From CAWEHT01 sp963808455 (GTDB lineage Bacteria > Chloroflexota > Anaerolineae > CG2-30-64-16), in NCBI GenBank assembly GCA_963808455.1, contig CAWEHT010000143.1, positions 1 to 64,000 on the forward strand: a stretch of DNA of 64,000 bases. The letters run 5' to 3'. The number at the start of each line of letters is the position of its first letter. Positions within the stretch are counted from its first letter, which is position 1. Positions 29,685 to 37,791 of the stretch are shown here, piece by piece. The notes beneath the pieces were generated by a model that was not told the DNA's origin, searched no databases, and saw only the letters and a list, made by a program, of their open reading frames with translations. Both the position numbers and the translations under genes were made by a program.

Positions 29685-30574
29685 CTCTGAGCGTTGTACA
29701 TTTCATGGCCTATCCCGAAACCACTCTAGGAGACGGGCCGGTCGTGGAAACGGTGCGAAAGATCGCCGAAGACGAGTTCTTCGGCGGCATCGAGCTGACC
29801 TGGATCAAAGACCCGGCGGTGCGCAAGCAGGTGCGGGCCCTGCTCGAGACGGCGCACATACCCGGCGCCTTCGGCGCCCAGCCGACGCTGTTGACGCAAA
29901 AGCTGAACCTGAACTCGGCCGATCCGGAGATGCGGGCGCGGGCCGTGGCGCAGCTGAAGCAAGACATCGACTACGCTGAGGATCTGGGCATCGCCCGCAT
30001 GTCGACCCTCAGCGGGGCCGATCCGGGCGATGCGGACCGCGCCAGTGCCGTGGGTTGGCTGGTCGAGTCGTTGATGGAAGTCTGTCGCTATGGACAGGCG
30101 CACGGGGTGAGCCTGGCCGTGGAAACCTTCGACCGCACGGTGGAGAAGAAGGCCCTGATCGGGCCGGCCGGCGAATCGGCGGCATTCTCCGCCCAGATGC
30201 GGCAGGCTTTCCCCGATTTCGGGCTTTTGTATGATCTGAGCCATCAGCCGCTGTTGGAAGAGGAGATGTTGCCGGCACTTTACACCGTGAAGGAGCACCT
30301 GGTACACGCCCACGTGGGCAACTGCGTCAAAGTCCCGGGGCGGGCTGCCTACGGCGACCAGCATCCGCGCTTCGGGTTCCCAGGGGGCGAGAACGACGTC
30401 GAGCAGTTGGTGGACTATCTGCGAGCCTTATTCGCGGTCGGTTACCTGAAGCGGACGCCTGACGGCCAGAAGCCTTGGGTAGGCATCGAGGTGAAACCCC
30501 AGCCGGGTGAGAGCAGCGATCTGGTGCTGGCCAGCACCAAGCGGGTCTGGATCGAAGCCTGGGCCCGCGTCTGA
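29657..30574 (+). CDS. sugar phosphate isomerase/epimerase-like TIM barrel
   Basis: 305-residue xylose-isomerase-like TIM-barrel protein. Metal-type residues lie in LAVETFDRT, LLYDLSHQPLL, HAHVGNCVKVPG and GIEVKPQPGESSD. ATG 29657 overlaps the transketolase end; AGGGAGG precedes it. The frame is intact. It is the last gene of the + strand catabolic region and is followed by a GC hairpin. The substrate is unknown. Confidence 0.8.
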   Translation: MDRHWSAYLTLSVVHFMAYPETTLGDGPVVETVRKIAEDEFFGGIELTWIKDPAVRKQVRALLETAHIPGAFGAQPTLLTQKLNLNSADPEMRARAVAQLKQDIDYAEDLGIARMSTLSGADPGDADRASAVGWLVESLMEVCRYGQAHGVSLAVETFDRTVEKKALIGPAGESAAFSAQMRQAFPDFGLLYDLSHQPLLEEEMLPALYTVKEHLVHAHVGNCVKVPGRAAYGDQHPRFGFPGGENDVEQLVDYLRALFAVGYLKRTPDGQKPWVGIEVKPQPGESSDLVLASTKRVWIEAWARV

Positions 30575-30607
30575 GGGCACAGGACGAACCGCGTTGGTAT
30601 AGGATTC

Positions 30608-30641
30608 GGGGTGGGCGGTGCGCCGCCGCCATGCCCACCCC
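30608..30641 (+). terminator. hairpin after the catabolic region
   Basis: 9-bp perfect stem GGGGTGGGC/GCCCACCCC around a GC-rich loop, 34 nt after the last stop. No T-run follows. Confidence 0.45.
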
Positions 30642-31338
30642 GTCTGTAGACAGAGCCAACAAGGGAGAAGTGCTGGACAACGCCGAATTGAAGAACCGTC
30701 CAGCAGCAGCTGGTCGACGGCGGCAGGCGTGACAACTGCCCGTGCCCGGCACACTGCCGGGCGGCTCTCTACGGGCCAGGTGCTGGTGGCCGGGGCGCCT
30801 CAATTCGAGAGGCAATGCTCTGTCCAGCGCCAAGCTGCACACTCCCTGAGGCGCCGGGCAGTCAGCCTTGGCTAAAGCACAGGTGCCGACGGAGGCTTAC
30901 TGGCCGAACGTTGGTGTCAGCGTTGGCCAGGCGGCGCGCCAGGGCCTGTGCGGCTACGCCAGCCGAGCCTGGACACCTCAGGGGATGGACATAACTTCTA
31001 ATAGGGTAAACATCTCTCTTTCACAATCACATCACAACTAACAAGCTTCTGTTGGCAAGTATAATGCGGGCCGACGTGGCCCATTAAATGGGCCGCCCAG
31101 TTGTCTAGCCAGACGGGGTCAGTTTGCGTGAGCATTGTGCCAGCCAGTACTTTCTCTGGTCATAGGCCCGCCAGTCACGGCACGCCGAACGGTATCCGCT
31201 CTTAACCTTGGCGCCGGTCCGAGTGGCCAAGGGCGCTTTCAAGCGGCGGGGCACGGTGTTGCTGACCCTTGGCGACCAGTTGGGCGCACGCTTCGGTGAC
31301 GCCGATTTTTGTGACAGTTCAGCGTTACCCTTGACAAG
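30642..31338. other. gene-poor stretch
   Basis: No reading frame here looks like a gene. It holds the orphan promoter and hairpin at 31038-31094 and nothing else that I can recognise. Confidence 0.6.
31038..31094 (+). promoter_or_regulatory. orphan promoter followed by a hairpin
   Basis: CTAACA (31038-31043), 16 bp, consensus TATAAT (31060-31065). About 6 nt past the expected start site is GGCCCAT-TAA-ATGGGCC (31078-31094). No gene follows for 250 nt, so a small RNA or a decayed element are both possible. Confidence 0.4.
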
Positions 31339-31356
31339 GTGTGGCATGATTATGTT

Positions 31357-31554
31357 ATGTATCTTGAGCCGGAGGTTGACCGTTTGTGGGCGGAGAATGC
31401 GGAACTGTGGCAGTTGCTGACCATGACACAGCAACAGTGGGCCGCGGCGCAACGGCGCATCGCGTACTTGCGGCCAGGTATTCTCGAACCACTTGTTTCG
31501 CCCAAGCGTTGCGTTTACGTGCCACTGCCATGGCTGACCGACCAGAGGAGGTGA
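31357..31554 (+). CDS. small hypothetical coiled-coil-like protein
   Basis: 65 residues from ATG 31357 (or 71 from GTG 31339). The segment VDRLWAENAELWQLLTMTQQ has heptad-like Leu/Trp spacing and could form a coiled coil; a proline-rich tail follows. A TTGACA lies at 31331-31336 but without a good -10. It ends 5 nt before a set of iterated repeats, so it may be the N-terminal remnant of a transposon gene. I do not recognise it. Confidence 0.3.
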   Translation: MYLEPEVDRLWAENAELWQLLTMTQQQWAAAQRRIAYLRPGILEPLVSPKRCVYVPLPWLTDQRR

Positions 31555-31558
31555 CAAA

Positions 31559-31887
31559 CGGTCAAACTCTTTTGCACGTGCGTACTAGCGGCCAAGTAAT
31601 CATTCACTGCAATCCAGGCAAAGGTCTACCGGCATATGACTGGGCCGGCATTTTGTGGGATCCCTTCGCCTAACGCTGTTCTCGACGAGGACTTGGTCCG
31701 CCATCCGAGGGACGACCTTGTTGTGTGAAGCGCATCGCAGTCGCAAAAGCCCGGTTTACTAGCGGCCAGACTTTCTTGCACGTTCGCACTTCCGGCCAGA
31801 TATTACTGCACTACTGTCTGACACGACGAGCCGGAACGCCCTTCCACAAGCGATTAGAGCCGTATTGGCGGCCAAGTATTCGTGTTA
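31559..31887 (+). repeat. iterated 19-bp repeats in two 30-bp-spaced pairs
   Basis: Five direct copies of a CGGCCARNTWTTNNTGCAC-like motif at 31559, 31589, 31763, 31793 and 31869. The first two and the next two are each exactly 30 bp apart, and copies 2 and 3 share the lead-in TACTAGCGGCCA. This resembles transposase-binding arrays at transposon ends. No transposase gene is recognisable in 31555-32003. Confidence 0.55.
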
Positions 31888-31941
31888 GGCGCGGCCCTGT
31901 TACGCGGCAAGTCACATGCAGGCCGGCTTCATTTAAGGATC

Positions 31942-31966
31942 GTACGATCGCCCGTCACGATCGTAC
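31942..31966 (-). terminator. hairpin downstream of the C1 operon
   Basis: 9-bp stem GTACGATCG/CGATCGTAC with a 7-nt loop, 38 nt beyond the end of the FwdE-like gene on the minus strand. No T-run follows, so its role as operon terminator is tentative. Confidence 0.4.
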
Positions 31967-32003
31967 ATGGCCGCGTGCGCCTCGCGCCGGGCGAGGGGAT
32001 CGA

Positions 32004-32570
32004 CTATAGGTAGCTGGCCCTTCCCTGACATGCCGGACACAGCCCGCTGCCTTCTTCGAAATAGGCCTCACCACATGATCTGCATAAGGCGATCGGGATC
32101 GGCGCGTGTTTAGCGAGAAAAGCCGGCGAAACCCTGACAGCGTCCACGGAAAGTATCGAGTTCCCGGCTTCCTGGATCTCGCTGACCAGCGCATCTCTGT
32201 CCTGCTCGCGCTTTGGCACGAGTCGCATGAACCATCTCTTGATTTCCGGGTACCGGTCAAGTTTTGACGCATCCACGCCGACGCGAACCCCGTTACCGCT
32301 CTTCTTCTCATACAAGGTGAGGGCAAAACGACCCGTGTTGACTATTTTGAGCCAGCCGTTGCCGATGGTACAGGGGGTGAGGATCTGTATGGCGTCAGGC
32401 AGGCACTGGGAGGTCTCACATATCGCATCGAAGTACTCGTAGGCGGTCATTCGCTTTACAGCAGCGTCAACCATGAACCCGCCGACCAGGACGCCCGGGG
32501 CCAGGTGGGCATGAAAGCTGGTGAGTTTGTCAATATACTGCTCAACCGTGTATTGGCAGATCGCATTCAT
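32004..32570 (-). CDS. FwdE/FmdE-like protein with C-terminal zinc ribbon
   Basis: 188-residue FmdE-family protein (formylmethanofuran dehydrogenase subunit E-like). The N-terminal domain has FHAHLAPGVLVGGFM, where family members often have FHGHxCPG; the Cys is replaced by Ala here. The C-terminus has a zinc ribbon CRSCGEAYF...GLCPACQG. Its start overlaps the fdhD stop by four bases. It is the last gene of the C1 operon. Such proteins accompany molybdenum/tungsten formate and formyl-methanofuran enzymes, but the exact role is not known. Confidence 0.75.
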   Translation of the reverse strand: MNAICQYTVEQYIDKLTSFHAHLAPGVLVGGFMVDAAVKRMTAYEYFDAICETSQCLPDAIQILTPCTIGNGWLKIVNTGRFALTLYEKKSGNGVRVGVDASKLDRYPEIKRWFMRLVPKREQDRDALVSEIQEAGNSILSVDAVRVSPAFLAKHAPIPIALCRSCGEAYFEEGSGLCPACQGRASYL

Positions 32571-33364
32571 TCCACGATCCTATCGGGGTGGGTGTAGACG
32601 TTCAGGGTGTTGCCTCGGGCAAAACCCACCAGCGTAATCCCCAATTGTTCAGCCATGGCGATGGAAAGGCATGTCGGCGCTGCTAGAGAAACCACCAACG
32701 GCACACCGATCCGTGCGACCAGGCCCAACCTCTCTGAACCGATCCGTCCACTCACTATTACAGCCTTCTCGGACGTTTCAACGTCGTTGAGAAACGTATA
32801 GCCAAGTAATCGGTCAAGCGCATTGTGGCGGCCAACATCTTCATAGCTGACGACAAAGCCCTCTCTGTGGGCCAAAGCTGCTTCGTGAACGCCGCCCGTA
32901 AGCCTGAAGCTGTGCGCCTCCTCATTGAATTGGGCAACAAAGCCTCGCAGTTCTCTCAGCGTAAAGCGTGCCCCGTGTGCGACCGGTTGCACTTGTTCAT
33001 CATCGCTGAGAGAGCGGAGCGATAGTTCTTCTTTCCTGGAATACCTGGCGGGATTCCTCTTCAGAAAATCCTCATTCCGCTCTGCGCCACTCGTGGTCGT
33101 CTCAACCCATACGGCCCCCTGCTCCGGCCGATAGGCTATGCTCTTCAGATCATCGCGGTGTTGCAGAATACCTTCACTGACCAGGAACCCGAGGGCCAGC
33201 AGTTCAAGCGCATAGGGCGAACACAACAAGGTAGCCAGCTTCACCCCGTTCAGCATGATGGCTAGCGGCACCTCTTTGGCTATGGGCCGTCGGACGGTAT
33301 GTTTTTCCCCATCCATATACTCGGTCAGTTCACGCTCCTCGTAGATCTCGTGTGGCTCCGCCAT
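32567..33364 (-). CDS. fdhD: formate dehydrogenase accessory sulfurtransferase FdhD-like
   Basis: 265-residue FdhD-family protein, which passes sulfur to the bis-pyranopterin cofactor of formate dehydrogenase-type enzymes. Marks are IMLNGVKLATLLCSPYALE, FLVSEGIL, YEDVGRHNALDRLLG and SGRIGSERLGLVARIGVP. The middle loop (about residues 95-125) lacks the CxxC pair that E. coli FdhD needs for sulfur transfer; no Cys occurs there. It lies between the CitG-like and FwdE-like genes in a metal-formate context. The frame is intact. Confidence 0.88.
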   Translation of the reverse strand: MAEPHEIYEERELTEYMDGEKHTVRRPIAKEVPLAIMLNGVKLATLLCSPYALELLALGFLVSEGILQHRDDLKSIAYRPEQGAVWVETTTSGAERNEDFLKRNPARYSRKEELSLRSLSDDEQVQPVAHGARFTLRELRGFVAQFNEEAHSFRLTGGVHEAALAHREGFVVSYEDVGRHNALDRLLGYTFLNDVETSEKAVIVSGRIGSERLGLVARIGVPLVVSLAAPTCLSIAMAEQLGITLVGFARGNTLNVYTHPDRIVE

Positions 33365-33369
33365 GTCTC

Positions 33370-34237
33370 TCAGCAGGCCTCCTCACGAATAAGGGCTATA
33401 AACGCCGCGGCCGCCATGATGTCAGCGGTCGTGCCGGGGTTGAGCAAATGGCGGTCGTCGCGCAGCGACCGGTCGAAGCTCGCCAGCGTCTGCTGGCCGG
33501 CTTCCGTGAGCGCGCCGCCCGCCTGCAGCACCAGGGCCGCCTCCCGCGAGACGCGCTCCGCCACGGCGCGCCCCAGCTTGCGCGCGATCAGCGTGTCTGG
33601 GACGTTCGCCAGGACTACCAGGTAGGCCTGAACCATCGCGGGCGTGATGTCTCCGGCCAGCCGGCAAGCCTCTTCGAGCGCCGGAAGCGCCAGATCGAAG
33701 GTCACCGCAAAGTCAGTCGCGTATTCCCGGGCGATCGTGTCGCGATCCTGGGCCAGCGCCATGGCGTCGCGCAGCGTGATTGCCGGCTCGTCCCCTACGT
33801 CGGCGTCCGAAACCTTGCCGAGCCCGCCGGCCGAGGCAAGGCGGATGGCCGCGTAGGCCAGCCAGCGCGTCCTCCACCGTGAGCTCTGCCAGGACGCGCG
33901 CCAGATTTGCCCGCGTCTCGCCAGCCTTCATCATGGCCCTGGCAAGCGGTGCCATGAGCAGCACGGTGCCCAGGTTCGTGTTCGTGTGGACCAGCCGCCG
34001 GGTCGCCGAGACGGCATTCCAGATGATCTGCCCAACGCAATCTTGAGAAGCCTGCCTCATTGCCGGCCCGATAGCCACGGCGCTGAGAAGGAAATCCTCG
34101 AAGCGGGCATCGGTAAAACCGGTGGAGCGCCCTACGTTCCCGGGCTTCGGCGCGCTGACTTCCAGCAGGCATGCTGCCTGAGCCGCCAGCCCGATGCCAT
34201 CAGGCGTGCGGTCGAAGGCCGGAAGATCGCACGTCAC
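33370..34237 (-). CDS. triphosphoribosyl-dephospho-CoA synthase (CitG-like) family protein (frameshifted)
   Basis: About 289 residues. The family fold carries SAPKPGNVGRSTGF, HTNTNLGTVLLMAPLA and DRHLLNPGTTADIMAAA. CitG-like proteins are regular members of H4MPT gene clusters in bacteria and archaea, where a role in H4MPT-related cofactor chemistry is assumed. The start is GTG 34237, overlapping the RimK stop as GTGA. One shift near 33860 splits VEDALAG from YAAIRLASAGG. Confidence 0.78.
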
Positions 34238-35109
34238 GCCTGCATCCGATCCAACACATAGTCGGCGATCGCGCCGGCTATGTCGAATTGAACGGTGCTC
34301 TGCAAACCGCGCCAGCCCGGTATGCAGTTGATTTCGAGCACGAACGGCTGGCCGTGTCGATCGCACACGATATCAACGCCCGCGTAATCCATCCCGATCA
34401 GCCGAGCCGCACGCAGCGCCAGCGACTCCAATGCTGGGTCCAGCGTCAGGGCTGTGCTGTGGGCGCCTTGGGCCATGTTCGTCTTCCAGCCGACGCCACG
34501 GCGGGCCATCGCCGCCAGTAGCCGATCTCCCAGCACAAAAGCGCGGATATCCCAATCATCATGCGGCACATATTCCTGCACATAGTAGACATAGCGTCCA
34601 AGCTCTAGGGCCCGGAAGATGCGATGCGCCAGGTCGCGATCGACGATGCGCATCATGCCCTTGCCCTCGGAGCCGAAGAGCGGCTTGACCACGACGTCAC
34701 CGCCCAACTCATCGAAGGCCAGCATGGCTTCGTCAAAGCACTCGGTCGCGATCGTGCGCGGCGTCGGCAGGCCGGCGTCTTCGAGGAGGCTGGACGTGTA
34801 GTACTTGTCCACCGTCTGCTCGATGGCCCGGGCGCTGTTGATGACGCGCACGCCCATGTTCTCCAGCCGATGCAAGACATCGACCCGGTAGATGATCTGC
34901 TCCAGCGAGGCGATGGGAATGCCGCGCACGATGACAGCGGCACAATCATCCAGGGGGATGCCAGACGCCCCGGCACGAGGCGTGCCCATCACGCGGGTCA
35001 GGAGGTGCGTGCTGCTAAAGTGTGCCACCGTCACGCCGCGTTGCTCCAGAGCTTCCTGGAGACGGAGGACGTGCCAGCTGGCTTCAGAAGCCATGATGCC
35101 GACTTTCAA
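34234..35109 (-). CDS. RimK-family ATP-grasp ligase (MptN-like)
   Basis: 291-residue ATP-grasp enzyme of the RimK branch. The ATP-binding region has VVVKPLFGSEGKGMMRI and YVQEYVPHDDWDIRAF; the metal site is VDIVCDRHGQPFVLEINCI. In archaea relatives add glutamate to tetrahydromethanopterin (MptN) or to F420 (CofF). In this operon, next to mch, glutamylation of H4MPT or of a methanofuran-like cofactor is likely. The frame is intact. Confidence 0.82.
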   Translation of the reverse strand: MKVGIMASEASWHVLRLQEALEQRGVTVAHFSSTHLLTRVMGTPRAGASGIPLDDCAAVIVRGIPIASLEQIIYRVDVLHRLENMGVRVINSARAIEQTVDKYYTSSLLEDAGLPTPRTIATECFDEAMLAFDELGGDVVVKPLFGSEGKGMMRIVDRDLAHRIFRALELGRYVYYVQEYVPHDDWDIRAFVLGDRLLAAMARRGVGWKTNMAQGAHSTALTLDPALESLALRAARLIGMDYAGVDIVCDRHGQPFVLEINCIPGWRGLQSTVQFDIAGAIADYVLDRMQA

Positions 35110-35139
35110 CGTGTAGCCTTTCGCCTGTAGGATGCCACT

Positions 35140-36100
35140 TCACGCGCCGAGCAGTGAGGCGCGCAAGACCGAGGCGTTGAGATGCCCGGCTGAGAAGGTC
35201 TTACCGGTGTTCAGGTTGTTGATCGTGACGCGCGCCGGGCTGAACAGCATGGGATCGATCGAGTAGAAGTCGCCGTAGCGCTTGAAGATCTTGTAAAACG
35301 GCTGGCCGTAATCGCGCGAGGCCGACGATGGGATGCGTTCGACCAGGTCGGCCAGCTCGGCGTCGTCAGCCCGCACCGCGTAGTAGACCTGACCGCCGTA
35401 GAGGACGCAGTCGTTCGTGCGTCCGATAGCATGCAGGTCGTCCTTATCGATGGGGGCAACGGGTGCGGTGCCGAAGCCGCTCAACACCTTGCAGACGTCG
35501 AATCCCAGCTCGACCAGCTTGTGCAGCCCCGTCTCGACCACGCGCCGACACCTGCACGGAGCCCGCCAGCGAGGCTGTGGGCGCGATCAGCAGGGCGAGG
35601 TTTTCGGGGGAGACGCCGCACTTGCCCGCGATATACGCCGCAACCTCGTCGCCGGGCAGTTGGCGGCCTTCCAGCACGAGGACAGCGGCCCCGGCCTGAT
35701 CGCGGTAGCCCAGCTTCTCGTAGAGCTTCTCGACCAGCGCCAGGGCGCGGGCAGGGCCGGAGCCCATGGCGAAGTACTTGTCCCTCTTGATTGCCCAGCC
35801 CGCGTATTGGGCGGCCATGCAGCCGATGGCCGGTTGGTCCACCGTCACCCCGACACCGGGCAGCCAGAATCCGGAGCCGGCCTCCTCATCGAATTGCAGG
35901 GGAAGGAATGACACTTCGCCGAGCCCACCCATGCACACCTCGGCGAGGCATTTGCCCGCCTGGAGCCCGCCCAGGGCCGCAACACCGCAGTCCAGCACCT
36001 GCGCGCCGCCGGGCAGCCGGATGACCTGAATGCCGTAGGGCTCGGCGTGCGCCACCATCTTCTCGACGATAAGGGCCGCTTCCTGATTGACGCTGATCAC
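35140..36100 (-). CDS. mch: methenyl-H4MPT cyclohydrolase, copy 1 (frameshifted)
   Basis: About 320 residues. Interconverts methenyl-H4MPT and formyl-H4MPT. Typical segments are AEVCMGGLGEVSFLPL, GVGVTVDQPAIGCMAAQYAG, YFAMGSGPARAL and PARVTINNLNTGKTF. The start is taken as GTG 36100 (ISVNQEAALIV), matching the paralog at 44905 and overlapping the fwdC stop as GTGA. One base is missing near 35545, between QVSAR and VVETGLHKLVELG. Confidence 0.92.
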
Positions 36101-36907
36101 CCTTCCTCCCACAACAAGATCTCGCCCTTGCCAAGCGCCACTAAGTCACCACAATAGCGGCGGAAAAGGCCGCCGCGGTAGGCGGCCGGGATCTCCACGC
36201 CTAGCGACGCGACGTGCCGGAGCAGCAGGTCAACATAAGAGGCTACAAACGTGCAGGAATATTTGAACGACGCCAACAGCGTAGTCGGCCCGAAGCCGAC
36301 CAAGGTCCCGCGCTTCAAACCGGCGCCGGCGCGTTCGCCGAGCCGGCCCATCACCAGGATCGTGCCTGCGATCATGAAGACGCCGGTGTAGTCGCCGCTA
36401 TTGCCCCCGATCACGATCAGCCCGCGCCGCATGCTCGAGCCCGCCTCGTTCCCCACGTTGCCGTCGAACGAGGATCACGCCGCGGTTCATCCCCTTCGTG
36501 CTGCCGCGGTAGCCACCGCCCAGATCATTGCCGGCATTGCCACGAATGCGGATGGAACCGCCGTGCATCTCGGCGCCGGCCCAGTCCGCGACATTGCCGT
36601 TCACGACGATGGACCCGCCGCTCATCTCCGCGCCCAGGTGCATGCCGGCGTTGCCTTCCACGGTGATCCGGCCCTGGGTCATGCCGGCGCCGATCATCTT
36701 GACGCGCTCCAGATCTCCTTCGACCAGGATATCGGGTTGGCCGTCCTCGCCGATCTCGAAGAAGTCGCCCAGGCAGGCCAGCTGGTTGCCGCAGTTGGCG
36801 GGCAGCGCGCTGATCTCGAGCGGGCTCTTGCCGATGAACAGCTCTGGCCGGATCGTCTCGACCTCGATGGGGATCTGTGGCACCTCTCTGAGCTTCAAGG
36901 TTGTCAT
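36097..36907 (-). CDS. fwdC: formylmethanofuran dehydrogenase subunit C (frameshifted)
   Basis: About 270 residues with the GltB-C/FwdC beta-helix pattern: repeated G-x-I-x-V-x-G-x-A turns (GRITVEGNAGMHLGAEM, GSIVVNGNVADWAGAEM, GSIRIRGNAGNDLGGGY). ATG 36907 overlaps the ftr stop by ATGA. An extra base near 36465 interrupts VILVRGNVG. The subunit scaffolds the A/B/D subunits of formyl-methanofuran enzymes. The tail after IVIGGNSGDYTG ends in LWEEG. Confidence 0.88.
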
Positions 36908-37791
36908 AGCTGGCCCCCCACGACCTTTTGCAGGTGGATCTGGAACTGGCCGAGCGTCCCACCGTAGTTGCCGGCCGTGATGCGGCGGATGCCTGGGATG
37001 CAGGCTGCCAGGATGCCCACGCGCGTGGCCTCTTCCACGGCGGCCAAGTCCAGCCCATCGATGACGATCTCCAGGACGCTGTTGACGCCTTCGGGCAGGC
37101 CACTCGTAGTTATACCCCGCAACGTTGGACAGAAGGCATCGTTGGTCGAGGCGATCAGGAATTTGTAGCGCGAGCTCGTCTTGCTTCCGCTGCGCACGAT
37201 GCCGCCGGGGAACGGCATGATCGCCCCTCGCACCTGCGTCATGGCCGAGATGGCGCATTCGGCAGCTTCCAGCGTGGCGTCGATCGTCTCGCCAAGGATC
37301 AGGAAATTGCCGCCGCCGACGGACTTCTGCATGCCGAACTTCTCCTCGACGAGGAACTCTCCCTCCATCACGGGAATGCGCCAGAAACGGCGCTCGCCGA
37401 GGAGCTTGCTCATCTGATAACCATCGCCGAAGAAGCGCAGCTGGCCGCCGATGGGCATGGTGGTCGCGCTCTCGAGGCCATTGAAGCACGACGTCGTGGG
37501 GCAGGTCATCACGCACTGGCCAACGCGATCCATCAGGCGCTTGGGCAGGTCGTCCTTGCCGGGCGTAAAGAGCAGCACGCTCACGCCGGGCCGGCCGTCG
37601 GGCGTGTCGGCCACGGGGCCCTCGATGCCGGCCTCGCACTTGCAACCGATCACGGATGTCGCAAAGCCGGCCATCGAAGTGGCAGCCGTCATGGCCCAGC
37701 GCTGGTTGCACGCCGTGATGATGACCCGCGTGCCCCACATCTTGAAGGCTTCGGCGAAGGTGTCTTCGATTTCTACGCCGTTAATGTCCAT
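36904..37791 (-). CDS. ftr: formylmethanofuran:H4MPT formyltransferase
   Basis: 295-residue Ftr (FhcD), moving the formyl group between H4MPT and methanofuran. It begins MDINGVEIEDTFAEAFKMW and has GVSVLLFTPGKDDL, CVMTCPTTSCFNG, FGDGYQMSKLL and IRRITAGNYGGTLGQF, all conserved in the family. The frame is intact, overlapping fwdA by 11 bases and fwdC by 4. Confidence 0.95.
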   Translation of the reverse strand: MDINGVEIEDTFAEAFKMWGTRVIITACNQRWAMTAATSMAGFATSVIGCKCEAGIEGPVADTPDGRPGVSVLLFTPGKDDLPKRLMDRVGQCVMTCPTTSCFNGLESATTMPIGGQLRFFGDGYQMSKLLGERRFWRIPVMEGEFLVEEKFGMQKSVGGGNFLILGETIDATLEAAECAISAMTQVRGAIMPFPGGIVRSGSKTSSRYKFLIASTNDAFCPTLRGITTSGLPEGVNSVLEIVIDGLDLAAVEEATRVGILAACIPGIRRITAGNYGGTLGQFQIHLQKVVGGQL

